From Steromphala cineraria (taxonomy: Eukaryota; Mollusca; Gastropoda; Trochida; Trochidae), in NCBI GenBank assembly GCA_916613615.1, contig OU744724.1, positions 30,215,452-30,279,451 of the forward strand: 64,000 bases of DNA. Direction: 5' to 3'. Positions 1 through 19,430 of the stretch are shown piece by piece. Position numbers and translations under genes: made by a program. Each line of letters starts with the position of its first letter. Positions within the stretch are counted from its first letter, which is position 1. Under the pieces are notes generated by a model, which had not been told where the DNA came from, did no database searches, and saw nothing but the letters and a program-made list of their open reading frames with translations.

Positions 1-3000
1 ATCTACCTGGCCAGGCTGTCGGCTGTCAGCCCCTCCTTTTTCTCACATTACAGACTTACAACGTACACTCTCTACATAACACTCTTTGTATAGGGAACCT
101 GTAACTGCTGTTATAGAAGCTAGTCTCAGTTAAGTGCTGGAGTATGTGGTAGTGACGGTTCCTACCCTAATATCAGATCTTGAGCATTGCTCAGAAGAAG
201 AAGATATTTGAATTATAAGGCACAATGGCACAATGCTTGGAATACTTATTAATTCCTCAGATATTGTCGAACCATATAATCCTAAATGTTGTGGATGTTT
301 TCGATATTGCAGTTGTTCCAGACGACTGTGCTTTTTTCCACTTTTGAAATATCCTTTGAAGGATATAGTTATGTCGTCATGAAATTATTTCCTACAGATG
401 AAGATTGACATAATGCTATAATGGTCTGAAATGAATTTCAAATATACTTACAAATAATAATATCATGTTCATTATCAACTCGTATGTCTTTTGGGAATGA
501 TTTCCAAGGATGTATTAAACAGTCTTCAAAATAGATTACCCGGCAAGTAAGTATCTTGTAAGTAGAATGCTGGTGACTAGGAGTACAAATACAGTCATTC
601 AATGGGCCAAATATTATAGCAATCTAATATCAACTTGCTTCATCTAACACCTCCATCATATATGTGTAGGATGTCTGTAGGATATGTATACATTTTCTTA
701 AAGAAACATGGATCGAAACCAGCTTGGACTAACAAATATTATGTTTGTGTTCTGGGGTGGTATATCAACATCAAATCTACCTCTTTCACTAGAGAGCATA
801 AGGTTCATCGGGTGACGGTATTGTTACAATCACATTGCATTCTGGGTGGGTGAGTCATGTGACCTTGTAACCTCCATTCCCAAAACATGCGTAAGATATG
901 CAGCGTCTTAACTTGCTTTGACATACGTGTGTATGTGTCTATAGAAAGTGGAATATATTAATTTTCTCTGGAAGTGTCTCTGACATATTACAGTTGGGTT
1001 ATAGGTTTTCTCTGTCAAAGATTTGTGTATCAGTTTGTTAAATTAATAAAATCTTAAGGAAATATCCAATGAAACATTTCATGGAGTCGTAGGATACAGA
1101 AATAAATTTTGCAAAACAATAAACATTATCAACTGATCACATTAAATATGACATGAGTTTAATGATCATTAATTAGTTTTAACAGGGTTTGTATGAGTTT
1201 TGTTGATACAAGTCATATTTCAATGAATATGTAATGACATGCATCTTGCTCAACAAACTGATTATTCAGGAAAAAATATTTGCTTTATTAACGGTTTTTA
1301 CCTGCCACTCTATTCCAAATCGTGACAAACTCATTATTCTCAATTGATTCACAACAACTACAAATTGCCCTAAAAAATAAGGTACTGTCCTAACAAACTT
1401 AACAAGATAGTTCTTTATTGATTATATTTAATTGTGAATTATCTACACAATGTAGAGACATATTTTACAAGAACAAAATGTCATTCTCCATTGATTTTTT
1501 AAGTAATAATGAACTGCCTTAACAAATAGAGAGAACCTTTCAGTACGTACATCTTGTACAACGTGATATTTCCATCAGAGGAAGAATTTTGTACCTGTGT
1601 TCACCTGGTTCCACCTGTGATAACGGAAGTCGTTACTTTCAGGTATGGAGAAAGTGTCTATCTCAAACAGGAAGAATCAAGCAAGCGTGACTTGTTTGCC
1701 ATCACAAAACAGTATTCAGAATCAAAAGAATTGTCAATAAATTGGTAAAAATTTAAAGGAATGGTGATCAATAGCGCTATGAGCATTCACCTAGTGAATG
1801 GAGTTTAGCGCATAATAAATGCACTTATATATATATATCAATTATTTGATTTTATGGATGCACTGATCACGTAAAAAACTTTGGTAAAGCAAAAAGAGTT
1901 CTGCTTTTGTTTTTTGAACATTGATGGTATATATGGATTTTGGTACATTTTTGTAAATGAAACTTATTAATAAAACCTTAAATAACATAAACAATATTCT
2001 TAAAATCTTTAGAAAATGTAAATAATATTAGTAAACATAAAATGTCTTTTTAAACATATGCTTCAAACCTTAATAGAATCCAAAATTAAGTTTCAATTAA
2101 TTTGACAGAATATTGACATGGAGTGCTAGATTCAGTATGAAAAATCATCTTGACCATATGGTTGTAAACTTGACCTTCCTGATCAAACCTGGTCAGCATC
2201 TTCTCAAGAAGTGACCGAGGGTCAATTGGAGATGGTAAACAAGATGGCCGCCATCTCCTTTGTTGACGTCTGCTGATAAGTGTTTGGGTGGTCAGTCCCA
2301 AGTGATAAGCTCTTGATTCATCAAATATTTGTTTAAGTGAGGAAGATTAGCACCAAGTCCGGAAGTATTTAATATTTGGATGACATCCCTGGGGACTAAT
2401 CCTTTCTTGACACAAGAATCATTGACCATTAGCCTGATTTACATCAATACAATAGACTTTTATCTCTCTGATTCCTCAGCTGCAAGCGAAGAAGGGGATG
2501 TTGATTTATTCCTGTACATTCATTTCTACGCTGAGCTTGTTATTTACTAGGTTGAAAATAAACCCAACACATGCATGGTGATAACCGAGCAGTTAAAACT
2601 TTTGTACAGCCTGTTACATGAAACACTTTCCCAAAACTTTTCTAAACAATTCCAAAATTTATTCAAAGTAAACATTATAAAAATATACCAAAAGATACCA
2701 CAATTTACATATACAGTAGAGAATTTTACTGGAAACTTGAAAGTTCCACAGGGCTAGAGATACCTAACTTTTTTTGGACCTTAAGTTATTTCTACTAACC
2801 TAAAACTAGTGTGTATTTAAGTTAAACTTATGTCGACTTTAGAAAGCCTGAAAGCTTATTTGAACTGATATACATAAATCATGAATATAAGGTTATTTTT
2901 GGAAAATTCAAATTGAATTTTCGTTGAGTCATTTTACTCCTTGTTTTGACAATTATAAAAATGATAATTTCAGAACTTCAAAGACTATCTTTTATGCAAC

Positions 3001-4192
3001 GTGGCAAGCAATCAAGAATATCAATTACAAATTAAATCCAAAAATAGTTTTGACGAATAATTTTCCAATTTTTACATTATGCACTATTTTTCTTCATTCC
3101 ATTTAATTCTTTTGACACAGTGTAATTAGAAATATGAATCTTTAAAGAAAACAGGAATTTTCTTCTCAAAGCTTTATTGTAATATTAATTTTTAAATTAA
3201 ATATGTTATTTTTACTTCCCTTCATCAAAGTTTGCCCTTTTCCTGAAAGCAATCTACTTAAGATCTTGAGAGTAAGCCAGCCGACATATGAGTTTTAGAA
3301 TCATTGAGCAAACATGCTAGCCTGTAATGTTTACAACAGCTCCAGCAATGTTTAGAAACAGCTTGGCTGCCATAGCAACCCTTTCATATTTGATTGAACT
3401 CTCAGATTTGGTTCTCCATTAAAATTACTGCATCTAGAAGTCTATTGTTCTCTGTGCAAGGTAACTCATGGTTGGTGTGTTAATCTTGTGAAAGGTAATG
3501 TAGTTAGCAAGAAGGAACCAGATGGAACAGATTCCATCTCGATGCTTTGTCATCTGTATTTCAAGTCAAATTCGTAGAGAGAGAAAAATCATTTGTTAAA
3601 ATTGTCTATTCTGAACAGGGTGAATATGAATAGACTTTATTTCAAGGTTATTGCAAATTTATTAACTTCATTAGTCTTGTGCAATTTACAGTAGGATTTT
3701 GCAAATTCTTGTTATAAATTTCAATTCACCTAAATTAAACCGAATATCTTCTTGTAAACATTGTCAGACAAAAAAGGGTCATGAAGATGAAGGAATATTT
3801 CATTGATAAAACCAATTTATAAATGAAGGTAATTCAATTCACCAAATTAAACCTACTTTATCAGTTCAGTTACCATGTGAAATGAAGGGGCAATTATGAT
3901 ATGTAAGATAAAAACAACTGTATATTTATATATATCTCTCATTTGCTCAAACTTACCCTCCTTCATCTGTTTGAAGAGCTATATGAAATGAACAGGTCAA
4001 TTATTGGAATTATATTTTAGAAAACACTGGAAATATTTATTCATGAACTCAAATTAACCCCTCTTTATGTATCCACAGTTTCCATGTGAAATAAAAGGGG
4101 CAAACATGGAAGTATTTCTAAAGAAAAACACCAACATGGTTTCATTTTTCAGAATTCATTCAGTATTTTTATTCGACTTTTTCTGTTGACAG
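1..4192. other. Non-coding region, probably intron of the ASPP gene
   Basis: No credible coding exon was found; the open frames are short and without recognisable domains. The first exon seen at 4193 starts at a 3' splice site (AG at 4191-4192) in the middle of the ASPP coiled coil. The N-terminal ubiquitin/RA-like part of ASPP must therefore lie upstream, and this stretch is best read as intron. It is AT-rich with a short TA run near 1828-1840. A sequence at 3366-3379 fits the RFX X-box consensus loosely, and 2229-2258 can fold into a small hairpin (GGAGATGG pairing with CCATCTCC). I see no gene here. Confidence 0.6.
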
Positions 4193-7100
4193 TTGCCGGG
4201 CGGAATGGACATGACGCTGACGGAACTGCAGGAGATGGCGTCACGGCAACAGCAGCAGATCGAGAGCCAGCAGCAGGTTCTGGTTGCCAAGGAACAGCGC
4301 CTGAAGTACCTGAAGCAGCAGGAACAGCGCCACTCCCACCTGAGCGCGGAGCAGGACCGACTCCGACGTCTTCGGGACAAGGTGGAGACCCAGGAACTCA
4401 AGCTGAAGAAGCTACGAGCTCTGCGAGGACAGGTGGAGCAGCACAAGGCCACCAATGGCAACCTCAGTGAGTGCAAAGGGATTGGGTTGATATTTTTGGG
4501 ATGTTGTTGTATCAGAAGACCAGAGAGCTTTTTAATCTAATCAGAATCAGTACTTCGGTAATAGGTGCATTGCTACGCTGTGAGTACAATCATTATCGGT
4601 AGATTAATGGGCTGTTTTTGTTTTTTACAACATTGCACCTTTTGTTGTTCCCCGAAATACACTAGCCAACATGTAGACAATTTTTCAAACAAACCCCAAG
4701 GGATCCTCAAACTGACAAGAAAATAACAAACTCATAACATTTATCCTTAAAAATTGTCATCATATCATTAATCATTTGCTGACAATCCAGATTCGGAGCT
4801 GGACACTGTGAAGGCGCTGTTCAACGAGAAGGAGAAGGAACTGACGATGGCAGTGGCCAAGGTCGAGCAGCTTACCCGACAGTTGGAGGAGATCCGCAAC
4901 GGCAAGATCAACGGAATAAATGGAGACACACAGACGGCGGCCGTGTTGGAACTCGAGAAACTCCGCAAGGAACTTCTGGTGAGTGATGGTTTGAAGAATA
5001 CCTTTTTGGTTACTGACTGCTAAGAAATACCTTTTTGGTTTTGTATTGGTGAACATAACTTGTCTTCAATTTAACAGTTAATTCATATTATGTAGATTGA
5101 TACTTATTGGTTCATTTTTTATCCTTTCCTTTACTTTGATGCTAAGTTTAAAAAAACCAACATTAAACATCTAGTTGAATGTAACGCCTATATATATATG
5201 GCAATTTGTTACATGTTAATCCAATAATGCAACATTCTGTCATATACAAGTTTTGGGCTCCTAAATATAAAAAATTGCATTCTACCGTATATCTAATTTT
5301 AACTATTATGGTGTTCAAGATTACCATTACTTACCCAAAAAAGTTGTTCTTCACTCTTTGAAATTAGTTCAACTGAATAATGTCAGTCATGATGCTTTAC
5401 ATAATCGCTATGTTTCTATGTTGCAGCACCGGAATAAGCTGAATGAGCAACAGAACAACCGCCTGTCAGCTCAACGGGAACTGCTCCAACACAAGAAGGA
5501 CGAGATGTCGCACATGGACGTGCGAATCCAGGAGCTTCAGCAGCGCATCAAGAAGAAGAAGTCACAGCAGGCGGAGAATCAGAAACAGAACCTGGTCAAC
5601 CAGAACAAGAACAGGCCGACGGGAACCAACATTGCAGCGGTGGAGCCTTACATTCAGGTGGTGCCCAAGGACAATGTGAAGGACGACTTTTTCAAGAAAC
5701 CAGGCTTTGAGAAGAAGGACTCCAAATACCAAGCTCTTCCTTCTAATACCAAGTTCAAGTCTGGAGAGAGCAAACCAGCAGATGACTACCCAACGAAACC
5801 GCCAGATCGGGGGAAGGAACTGAACAACAACAGTCGAGACAAGCCTCAACCTGTGCCTAGGGTAGCAACCTCTTTAAATAACAATGAGAGCAAACCTCAA
5901 AACAATAACGAGAATGTGCCTTCCTCTAATGCAAACCAACCAGTTTCGACCAGTGCTCCAACTCGACCAAGTGTTGCTCACATTGCTGCCAAGTTTTCAG
6001 CACGCCCATTTGGAAGTACGTACAGTACATCAGTGTTACCTGGTAGAGTGACAGCTCCCCCGCCCCAGCAGCAGCCTGTTATCAGTATCACAGAGGAGGA
6101 GCGGCAGGCGGGCAGTGGGCAGAGTTCACCAGCATCTAGTGACAGTTCCCAGAACTCTCCCGGCTCTAAGTCGGTGCTGGCTCGCTACCCACCAGGTCAG
6201 ACCACTGTGACCTCACAGAAAGTGTCCCAGCCTGTTCCGGCTAGTGCAAAACCTGCGGCCCCTCCACCTCTGAACCAGCACCAGTCTGGTCAAGCTCCTC
6301 CAGTCAGCTCTAATTCTGTTCCTCATCCTGCTCGCAGATCAGCAGAACCTAGCAAATCTTCTCCAAACCAATCTCCACAGCACAACTCTCCTAGGAATGG
6401 ATCTGATAACTCTCTCGATGTCACAGACTCGGCTAAGTTCGCATTTGACTCTCCTTTATTGGAAAAGCCTCAACCGCAGGCAACATCCACCCCAGTAACA
6501 AACACTTCCGGGACACAGTCCACGGTCACTACTTCACAAGCTGGAGCAGGCAAACCCACCTACAGGTATGCATCGAAGAATGCCATCATGAACACTTACA
6601 TGTCAAGACTGGGTTCTGCTGCAATGCAGAAATACCAGCAGAACATGAACAAGTTGTATCAGAACATGTCCTCTAAGGAGGAGGGCGGTGAGGACCAAGC
6701 AGTGCCTTCAGACGGGAGTCCACGGTTAGAACAACGAACAGCTTTCAACCAGCCCATGTCGGGTGGGGAGTCTTCCTCCAACAATGGAAGTGGACAGACT
6801 CACTTTGGATTGGTGGCCCTGCCCCAGTACCAGAGTATAGCCTCTGACAAGGGCAGTTATAGACTGAACACTCCAAAACACATACGACGGAGACAGTCCG
6901 ACAGTGACAACGAAGACCTCAGTAAATTGCTTCACGGAGGTTATGACAGACACGGAGCTAATCAAAAGATAAACAGTGGTGTCAACAACCAATCAAGTGC
7001 CTTGGACACTGTTAACCAGTCAGAGAGTGAAACAAATAGTGCTAATTCACGGAACAAAACAGACTCAGTGCAGTCAAAACCTCCACAACCACCACCAACA

Positions 7101-9916
7101 GATGGGGTTGTGCGGAGAAAGAAAACAAACCTCAAGAAGGACAAATCACGCAAGTCCGGTAACCGGGTCAGTTTTGACCCCCTTGCTCTCCTTCTGGATG
7201 CATCGCTGGAAGGAGAGATCGACCTCGTGCGGAGGACTGCTAGAGAGGTCAGTCCGCTTTTATCATCCTCACTTGTAATTAGAAGTTGCAGTTGCAGTCA
7301 TTTTTGTTTGGTTTTGTCTATCATGAGGCCTTACAACAACCTATATGTTCTGGTAAACAAAGATGATAATCTAAGAGATGGTAGAGGGTTTAAGTTTACT
7401 GTAAAGGTAGTAAGGTTGATCATATGATCAAAATAAACCATGTCAGGATTCAATTGTTAAGAAGTGTCTTTCAAATTTTATTTGGCAGCTTTTCTAACAG
7501 TTTAGGAAGAGTGCAGTTGAAAGGTTGATTTTGTGTAAACAATGGACTATTAATGACTATGTTATGGTCTTGCATTTACTTTTGTAACTGATGTTATGTA
7601 AGTAATGATAACTTCATGGTCCAGTCAAATTCTCAACAAGTTGACTGAATCAATAAATATGATCTCATGTTAGATTCCTATTAGGAAGTTAGGGACACAA
7701 CCATTTTACATACTAGGACATTGCCTTCCTTTCTTCTCAATGAGTGCTGTTTATTATAGGTTCAGGATGTGAGTGCCCCTAATGACGAGGGGATAACGGC
7801 GCTTCATAACGCTATCTGTGCGGGACATTACGAGATTGTTGTCTTTCTCGTGGAGTTTGGGTGTGATGTTAACTCCCCAGACAGTGATGGCTGGTAAGTG
7901 TCCACTCAGCAAATCATAGTTGGTCATCCAGACCCTAAAGCAAATATATTTAATTGATGATCAACCAAGTCTAGAAAAGTGTAGCAAGTCTAGATCGTTC
8001 AGCTTTAAAGCATATACTGGGCTCCATTTTGTTATAATACATGATTTGTTAAAAAATATTGTCAATATTGAAAAAAATACTTCTGAGACTAAATGTAAGT
8101 CTAAGCAAATCATTTTAAATGCTGATAGTGATCAGTACTTCCTTCTTGATTAATTTGGTCTATTTGAGTTTTGATAAATTGTGGTAGGAAGTTTATCAAT
8201 TTATATCACATTTTGTGGCCAATAAATGACAAAGTGCGGTATACAAGGAATAAGTCCCATATGTAGATGGAGCATGGAGGACAATGTCACCATTTTGTTT
8301 TTACATGCTTAGAAGTGTTAATGATTGAATGAGGCTAAGTATTCTTCTCCACATACAGAATAGCAATTGTAATGAGAAGTGAATCTACTGGAAAATTATT
8401 TGCTAAACTGTTTATAAACTCTAATGGATGAGATTGTACAAGGGGAGTAACTCTCATCATTCTTACAGCACCTGGTTTGTCAATACACTACTCTCCAAAG
8501 GGTTGTCTTTTAAGCGCCTGTCCTCTATAATTGTCAATTTACTACTCTTTGCACTTATTTTCTGACAAGTTTGTGACGATATGCTAATGAATGCCTCTCC
8601 TGCCCCAGGACCCCACTCCACTGTGCAGCTTCATGTAACAACCTGCCCATGGTGAAGTTCCTGGTAGAACATGGAGCCTGTATTTTCGCTACAACAATCA
8701 GTGATCACGAGACCGCCGCAGAGAAGTGTGAGGAGGATGAGGATGGATATGATGGATGCTCCGATTACCTCTACAGTAAGATGTGCTTTTCATTTATGAT
8801 TAACACTCTCTCTCACCGAGATTCCTGACATCATATCTTCCCTTTCAGTTGCATTTATGGCACTTTCATGGCTAAAAAAATTAGGAGACTATATCATTGT
8901 TAACCAAAGAGAATGATATCATAACCCAAATGTGTGGCTTTTAAAAGAAGGAACACTTGTAACAGAGGAACGACTCTGTTAAAAGAGAATAAAACCACCT
9001 ATACAAAAATTTTATGCAAGCCTTAACAAAATGACAGTTCAGCAAAATTGTAAAGTTTTTGATTTCATAAATGTCGGTACAATAAGGTCATGAATACCTC
9101 CATCATCACGTATATCATCACGTATATCTCTTCTCTTACAGGTATACAGGAGAAGTTGGGCATTATGAACAATGGAGAGACTTTCGGAGTGTTCGACTAT
9201 GACGCCACTAACGCAGATGAGCTGAGCTTTCGGATCGGAGACAAGCTGGTGATCTTACGGAAGGGAGACGAGCGAGAGAAGGAATGGTGGTGGGCGCGAC
9301 TCTCGGACAAGGAAGGATACATACCCAGGAACCTGCTTGGGGTGAGAGCTTTGTGTTCATCTCGTAACTTTACCCTGATCAAATGGTTAGATTCATATAA
9401 GAAAAATACTGTTTGGAATATTTTCAAAGAACTGATGTCTGGTGATTTTTGATGGAAATTTGTGCCCTCTGATTATATCACAAACTTGACATGATAGTGA
9501 AAGTCATCTTATGCAAAGGTATTCTCTGAAACATTTTCCCTATTAACAGTGCTTACATTTTTGTACGTTTAACAAGTTCTAGCAAAGAAGTTGCTCGGTG
9601 CAAGAGGTACTCAAAATATCCTCTGAAGTGTTCCTTCGTGTACTGTTTTAAATTTTAGGAAATTTCTGCTTGAATACCAGTAATAATTGATTCTTTAAAA
9701 ATTTTCAATGAAGTTTGGAAAACAACTAAGGTCAGTCCGAACTTATTTAAAAACTATTTGAAACTTTTTTGTAGAGGTACATGAATTTGCAGATTGTGTG
9801 ATCCAAAATATAACATATAATATCACATTTGTTACTGTCTCAATTGCATGTGTCTCCGAACTAAAGAAAATATCTTCTTCTTCCAGATCTACCCAAGAGT
9901 TCTGCCTTCCAAGTAG
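4193..9916 (+). CDS. ASPP: ASPP-family protein (apoptosis-stimulating of p53 / PP1 regulatory subunit 13), 5' end missing
   Basis: Seven exons, splicing in frame to 937 aa plus stop: 4193-4466, 4791-4978, 5427-7247, 7760-7893, 8609-8775, 9142-9341, 9887-9916. ASPP proteins bind p53-family proteins and direct protein phosphatase 1, in the cytoplasm, nucleus and at cell junctions. Seen, in in-window residues: a Gln/Glu/Leu-rich coiled coil (about 1-190) containing [20 protein letters not shown]; a long Pro/Ser/Gln-rich linker (200-720); an RVSF PP1-docking motif at 734-737 followed by [14 protein letters not shown]; ankyrin repeats (about 745-850) with [16 protein letters not shown] and [16 protein letters not shown]; and a C-terminal SH3 (about 874-932) with FDYDA, EWWWARL and GYIPRNLLG. 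Exon 1 here begins at an acceptor, so the N-terminal domain is upstream. I saw no PPxY motif like that of vertebrate ASPP1/2. One gene probably stands for ASPP1, ASPP2 and iASPP. Family assignment is very secure. Confidence 0.97.
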
Positions 9917-10669
9917 TTGTGTGCAAGCAATAGAAGCTAGATACGAATGTTGCCGAGTTGCCTGTTAAATGCAGCATTCCATAGATTGAGTGTGGTAGTC
10001 TACCCCTCGACTACAGATCGTGCAATAATGGACTCCGACCCCGATATATTTTGATATATATTTACGTGAGAAGAGTAGCATGCACCGGCTAGTCTGCGAG
10101 TGCCTATGTTTGTTGTTGTGTAGTTGTACGGATGGATGAGATTGGTGGAAACCATGTGGGTGGTGCCTCAGGGAGCAGCCATTTTGTACAAAGACTTCTG
10201 GGAAGGATGGTGTGTAGCTATCTGCTCCCTTCTGTTGTTTTGTTAGTTTAAATTGATTGATTTACGCTGTCAATGTTGACAGTTGTTTCTACTAATATAT
10301 ACTGTATGAAGCATGGAATTCAAATAGCTTTATTGAACACGCTATTTAACGTCACAATTTTTTATAATTGGATTACTAAATTTGATATTATTGCTTATGT
10401 TTGTTTCCCAATGTATTATTGTTTTTGTACAGAAAAAAGCTAAAATTTAATGTTGAATTATGTTCTATGCAATATGTCTTGGATATTGCCGTCCAATCTG
10501 TAGATAATGGCAGATATTATGTCTGAATGCAATCAAATCTAGAGATATATTTCAAAGAATATTCTATTTGAATGACTCGATGCAGCCTTATTAAAATGCA
10601 CTAAATCTATTGTCAGTGTTTTGTTTTCCTTTTCTTTGGTTATTATCTCAATGGCATTCCACAAATAAG
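9917..10669 (+). other. 3' UTR of ASPP and downstream sequence
   Basis: AT-rich non-coding sequence follows the ASPP stop. An ATTAAA at 10590-10595 is a possible polyadenylation hexamer on the plus strand. I did not find a canonical AATAAA nearer the stop, so the transcript end is a guess. No coding frame is supported. Confidence 0.4.
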
Positions 10670-10670
10670 A

Positions 10671-10728
10671 GTGAGTGAGTTATTGTTTTACGCCGCTTTG
10701 GCAATATTTCAGCCATAAGCGGCGTGCA
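10671..10728 (+). repeat. Short hairpin-forming dispersed element, copy 1 (plus orientation)
   Basis: The sequence begins GTGAGTGAGTTATTG and contains ACGCCGCTTTGGC, which pairs with GCCATAAGCGGCGT, giving a stem of about 13 bp around an AATATTTC loop. A reverse-oriented relative lies at 12873-12921. The flanks CCACAAATAAGA (left) and CAACAAACAAGA (right) look like a decayed target duplication. From memory, this GAGTGAGT...ACGCCGC head resembles a repeat common in gastropod and other mollusc genomes; that link is recollection, not a search. Confidence 0.7.
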
Positions 10729-10731
10729 ACA

Positions 10732-12857
10732 AACAAGAACATATCATATGGTTATCCATCATTACCAAGAACTTGACCCTCTTGTGGAACAGTCTACCTT
10801 CCGATATTCTATCTGAAGTCTACAGTTGTCCAGCTTTAAAGCTCAACTCAAGACATTCTTGTTCACCTGTGCATATGTATATATGGAAAAAAATTAAGCA
10901 CCAACAATTTTTTTTCAGCTGCAAAAGTTAAACGATAAAAATTAAGCTGATGTGGTTGTAGAAAAAAAAAAGTAAATATGATAGACCCATAATTTAGCAC
11001 TTAAGGGAAGAAAATTTCCTGCTGATAAAGTTTCACATGTTTTGGATATTCACTTTCATTCAATTGTGAATTCAGTACAATTACAAATTCAATCATAAGT
11101 TCATGAAATGTCAAGATGGATGATGAAATCTTTGTTTTATATTAAGTCATAAATTTCTAATTTACAAGTACAAGTATCGTTACGTTTTCCATATCATCAT
11201 TTTTTAGTTTTCAAATTTAGGAGGTGCTTAATTTTGTCCATGTGAATACATAAACTCAAGACATGTTTAACAAAAATGTGAAGATGATATTAGGCTAATA
11301 TACCCAAGCTATGTTCTTATGTTAAAATCAATTTTTACAAAAATGACCGCTTAAAAGATGATCTCTGATGTTGAAACACCATGGCTTGCCACCTTAGACC
11401 ACAAATTCAGTCACAACGAAAAATGAAGAACTGTCATCTTGTGGGCCATTCAATGTTATTTCCTTTTCCAAATCTTAAGAAATGGACAAGTCGCTATTAC
11501 TCATTAGAGACTGATTATCAGTGATTTGGATCGTTAATTGTTACAGATGAAAAATAGAAAAATTGTGTCCATGGGACACAGATGCCCCAGCTAATAAAAA
11601 AGCTCTCAATGTTTTCAACCATAGAATTTAAAAAGAGATGCACATCTTTAGCTTAATTTAAGTTCAAACATCCATTAAAATGTAGAAAATTAAAAGTTCC
11701 CACCTTTAGGATACCTATAAAGCATGTTTGGAAGAATGGCGCAGTCTATCCAGTACTTTGAGGAGAAGTGGATAAACAACATCCCTTATCATTAAATATG
11801 AGCTTTCACTTGCCCCAAAATTCACCTAAGTTCAACATGTCAGAAATTTGAAAAAAATTCAAAAATTGAAAAACAAATTATGAGATGCACACCCTTAGGA
11901 TACCTGTAAGCCGTGTGTGCAATTTAAATTAAATCGATTGAATGGTTCTTGAGAAGTGGATAAACAACACCCCCTATCACACTACTATGAGCTTTCACCT
12001 AAGTTCAACATGACAGAAATTTGGGGCCGCAGGGTCACCAAAGCTACAATTTATAATCCTCACTAGTCAAGGAGTCTTTACAAAAGGTTTCAGCTTTCTA
12101 GGCCTTATCCTTCTAGAGAAGAAGATGAAAATAGGTCTTAGGGTGTGGCCCCTGTGGCCCTTATTAGAGGTCAGATGAGCTAAAAATAAAAAAATTCTGA
12201 TGTAATGCTGTACTATCGTCTTATTTTATGAATGATATCACTATGGCAAATCCTTAAAGTATGGAAACAGCTTTTAATGGCTGGAGAATTGTGTTTATCT
12301 CTGGCGCAAACCAATAAAGAATTCCTGGAGTTTGTACAAGGTATTATATTCTTAGAAAACGTGGTACTGTCATTCCAACGTGCATGTTTGAAGCAAACGG
12401 TCGTTTAGAAGCCTAAACTTTACGAGTAGAGTGGAACTGCCCTTAATCTGAATAGGCGTCATTTTGCAATCAACTTTATTTCATTTAATAATTTTAAATA
12501 TTTTAAGTGGTTTATGTGGTTTAATAAGCATTTAGTTTACTGTACTGTAAGTATTTTGATATCCTCAAAACTCAAAGATTTTAAAATAATGAGCCTCAGC
12601 TTCATCAGTCAAAATGTCACATTAAATTTTGGAAACTTTTCTCGAGTCTTTCCTGTGTTTTGACGGTAGTCCCCCCTTAACACGTTCACTTTCACTTGTA
12701 CTGTTGCGTATCATTTATTTGATCCGCAGTTACGTCTCTTTAATTTTTCCCACACTCTATTGCGTAGGTTAGCGCCACCCCAGCCCTTGTTTAAACAAAT
12801 ACCATGTCAAAATTGGAATTTCAAAGTCATGTGACCTACAAACACTAGGTGGAAATA
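10732..12857. other. Intergenic DNA with a diverged tandem duplication
   Basis: No gene is supported. The part from about 11640 to 12170 is dispersed-repeat-like. Two diverged units (about 11707-11866 and 11884-12024, offset 188 bp) share TTAGGATACCT, GAGAAGTGGATAAACAAC and TATGAGCTTTCAC. The following stretch, with GGTTTCAGCTTTCTAGGCCTT and GAGAAGAAGAT, resembles 29098-29135 in this window. It is probably a piece of an old transposable element of unknown class. Confidence 0.5.
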
Positions 12858-12936
12858 CTAAATTCAACTACACGCCGCTAATGGCTAAAATAATGCCCAA
12901 GCAGCGTAATACAATAACTCACTAAATTCAACTACC
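12858..12936 (-). mobile_element. 49-bp retroposed-looking hairpin element with 15-bp target-site duplication (copy 2)
   Basis: The identical 15-mer ACTAAATTCAACTAC occurs at 12858-12872 and 12922-12936, directly flanking a 49-bp insert (12873-12921). Reverse-complemented, the insert reads GAGTTATTGTATTACGCTGC...GCGGCGT, a close relative of the element at 10671-10728. A perfect 15-bp duplication is the size expected from LINE-type target-primed reverse transcription. The insert has no poly-A tail and no coding capacity. Confidence 0.75.
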
Positions 12937-13641
12937 TGTAACAAAGTTCAGCAAGGTAGTGTTTCTCTTGCATCCAATCATCTTGTGTAATTGAAAGGCC
13001 CTGTGTGGCAAAATGAGCGTGGGCATTGTGTGAAGAACCTATCTATCCATTTTTCCTCTCAGAGGTAGCGAAAGTAAGATCTTCATACAAAAACCACATT
13101 TATAATTCTAGTACTGTCAAGATCCCTTTAAAATTTGCAACACAAACTATCTGCAAAATGTGAGCCAATGAATAACTTATTGCACCAAAAGCAGACTTTT
13201 TCACAGATGTCTTTATTCATTCTGTAAAGTGAATGTATTATTTATTATGGCTAAAAAGAAGACTTATGTGCAACGTCTAAGAAATCCACCTTTACCCTCA
13301 TGATACAGAAATCAGGCTTTCCAGATAAAATTTGTAACAGTGTTGATGAAAGCATCCAATCAAGCTTTCAAAATCTGGCTTATTTGGTATTTTTTCAATA
13401 CATCATAAACATTGGGCTTTAATTTCATAATAATCTCTTATTATCTATTCTATAAAAATGAACACCAGTCAAGGATGTATCCGTATATTCGTGACTGATA
13501 ATCGGGGGTTGTACTTCCTGAACTTACACTGGACATATTCCATACAAGCAGAACAAACCAAGATCGTTTGAATCATAAGAATTTAATTTATATACAATGA
13601 TCGCATACATGGAACAGTACTGAATAGATAACATCAATGAT
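12937..13641. other. Intergenic DNA and PSMC6 3' UTR
   Basis: This lies between the hairpin element and the PSMC6 stop codon. ATTAAA on the minus strand (plus 13582-13587, about 55 bp after the stop) is a possible polyadenylation signal for PSMC6. Nothing else is recognised. Confidence 0.35.

Positions 13642-19430
<5,789 letters not shown>

Noticed and set aside
4186..4476. Overlapping frames on both strands in the first ASPP exon
   Set aside because: Shadows of the GC-rich coiled-coil exon; only the frame splicing 4466 to 4791 gives ASPP sequence.
5358..5426. Coding extension upstream of the large ASPP exon
   Set aside because: The frame is open, but TTGCAG at 5421-5426 is a good acceptor and joining 4978 to 5427 restores the conserved ASPP coiled coil; 5358-5426 is intron.
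7248..7427. C-terminal end of ASPP by read-through of the large exon
   Set aside because: A GTCAGT donor at 7248 joins 7760 to give the conserved ankyrin repeats; the open stretch is intron.
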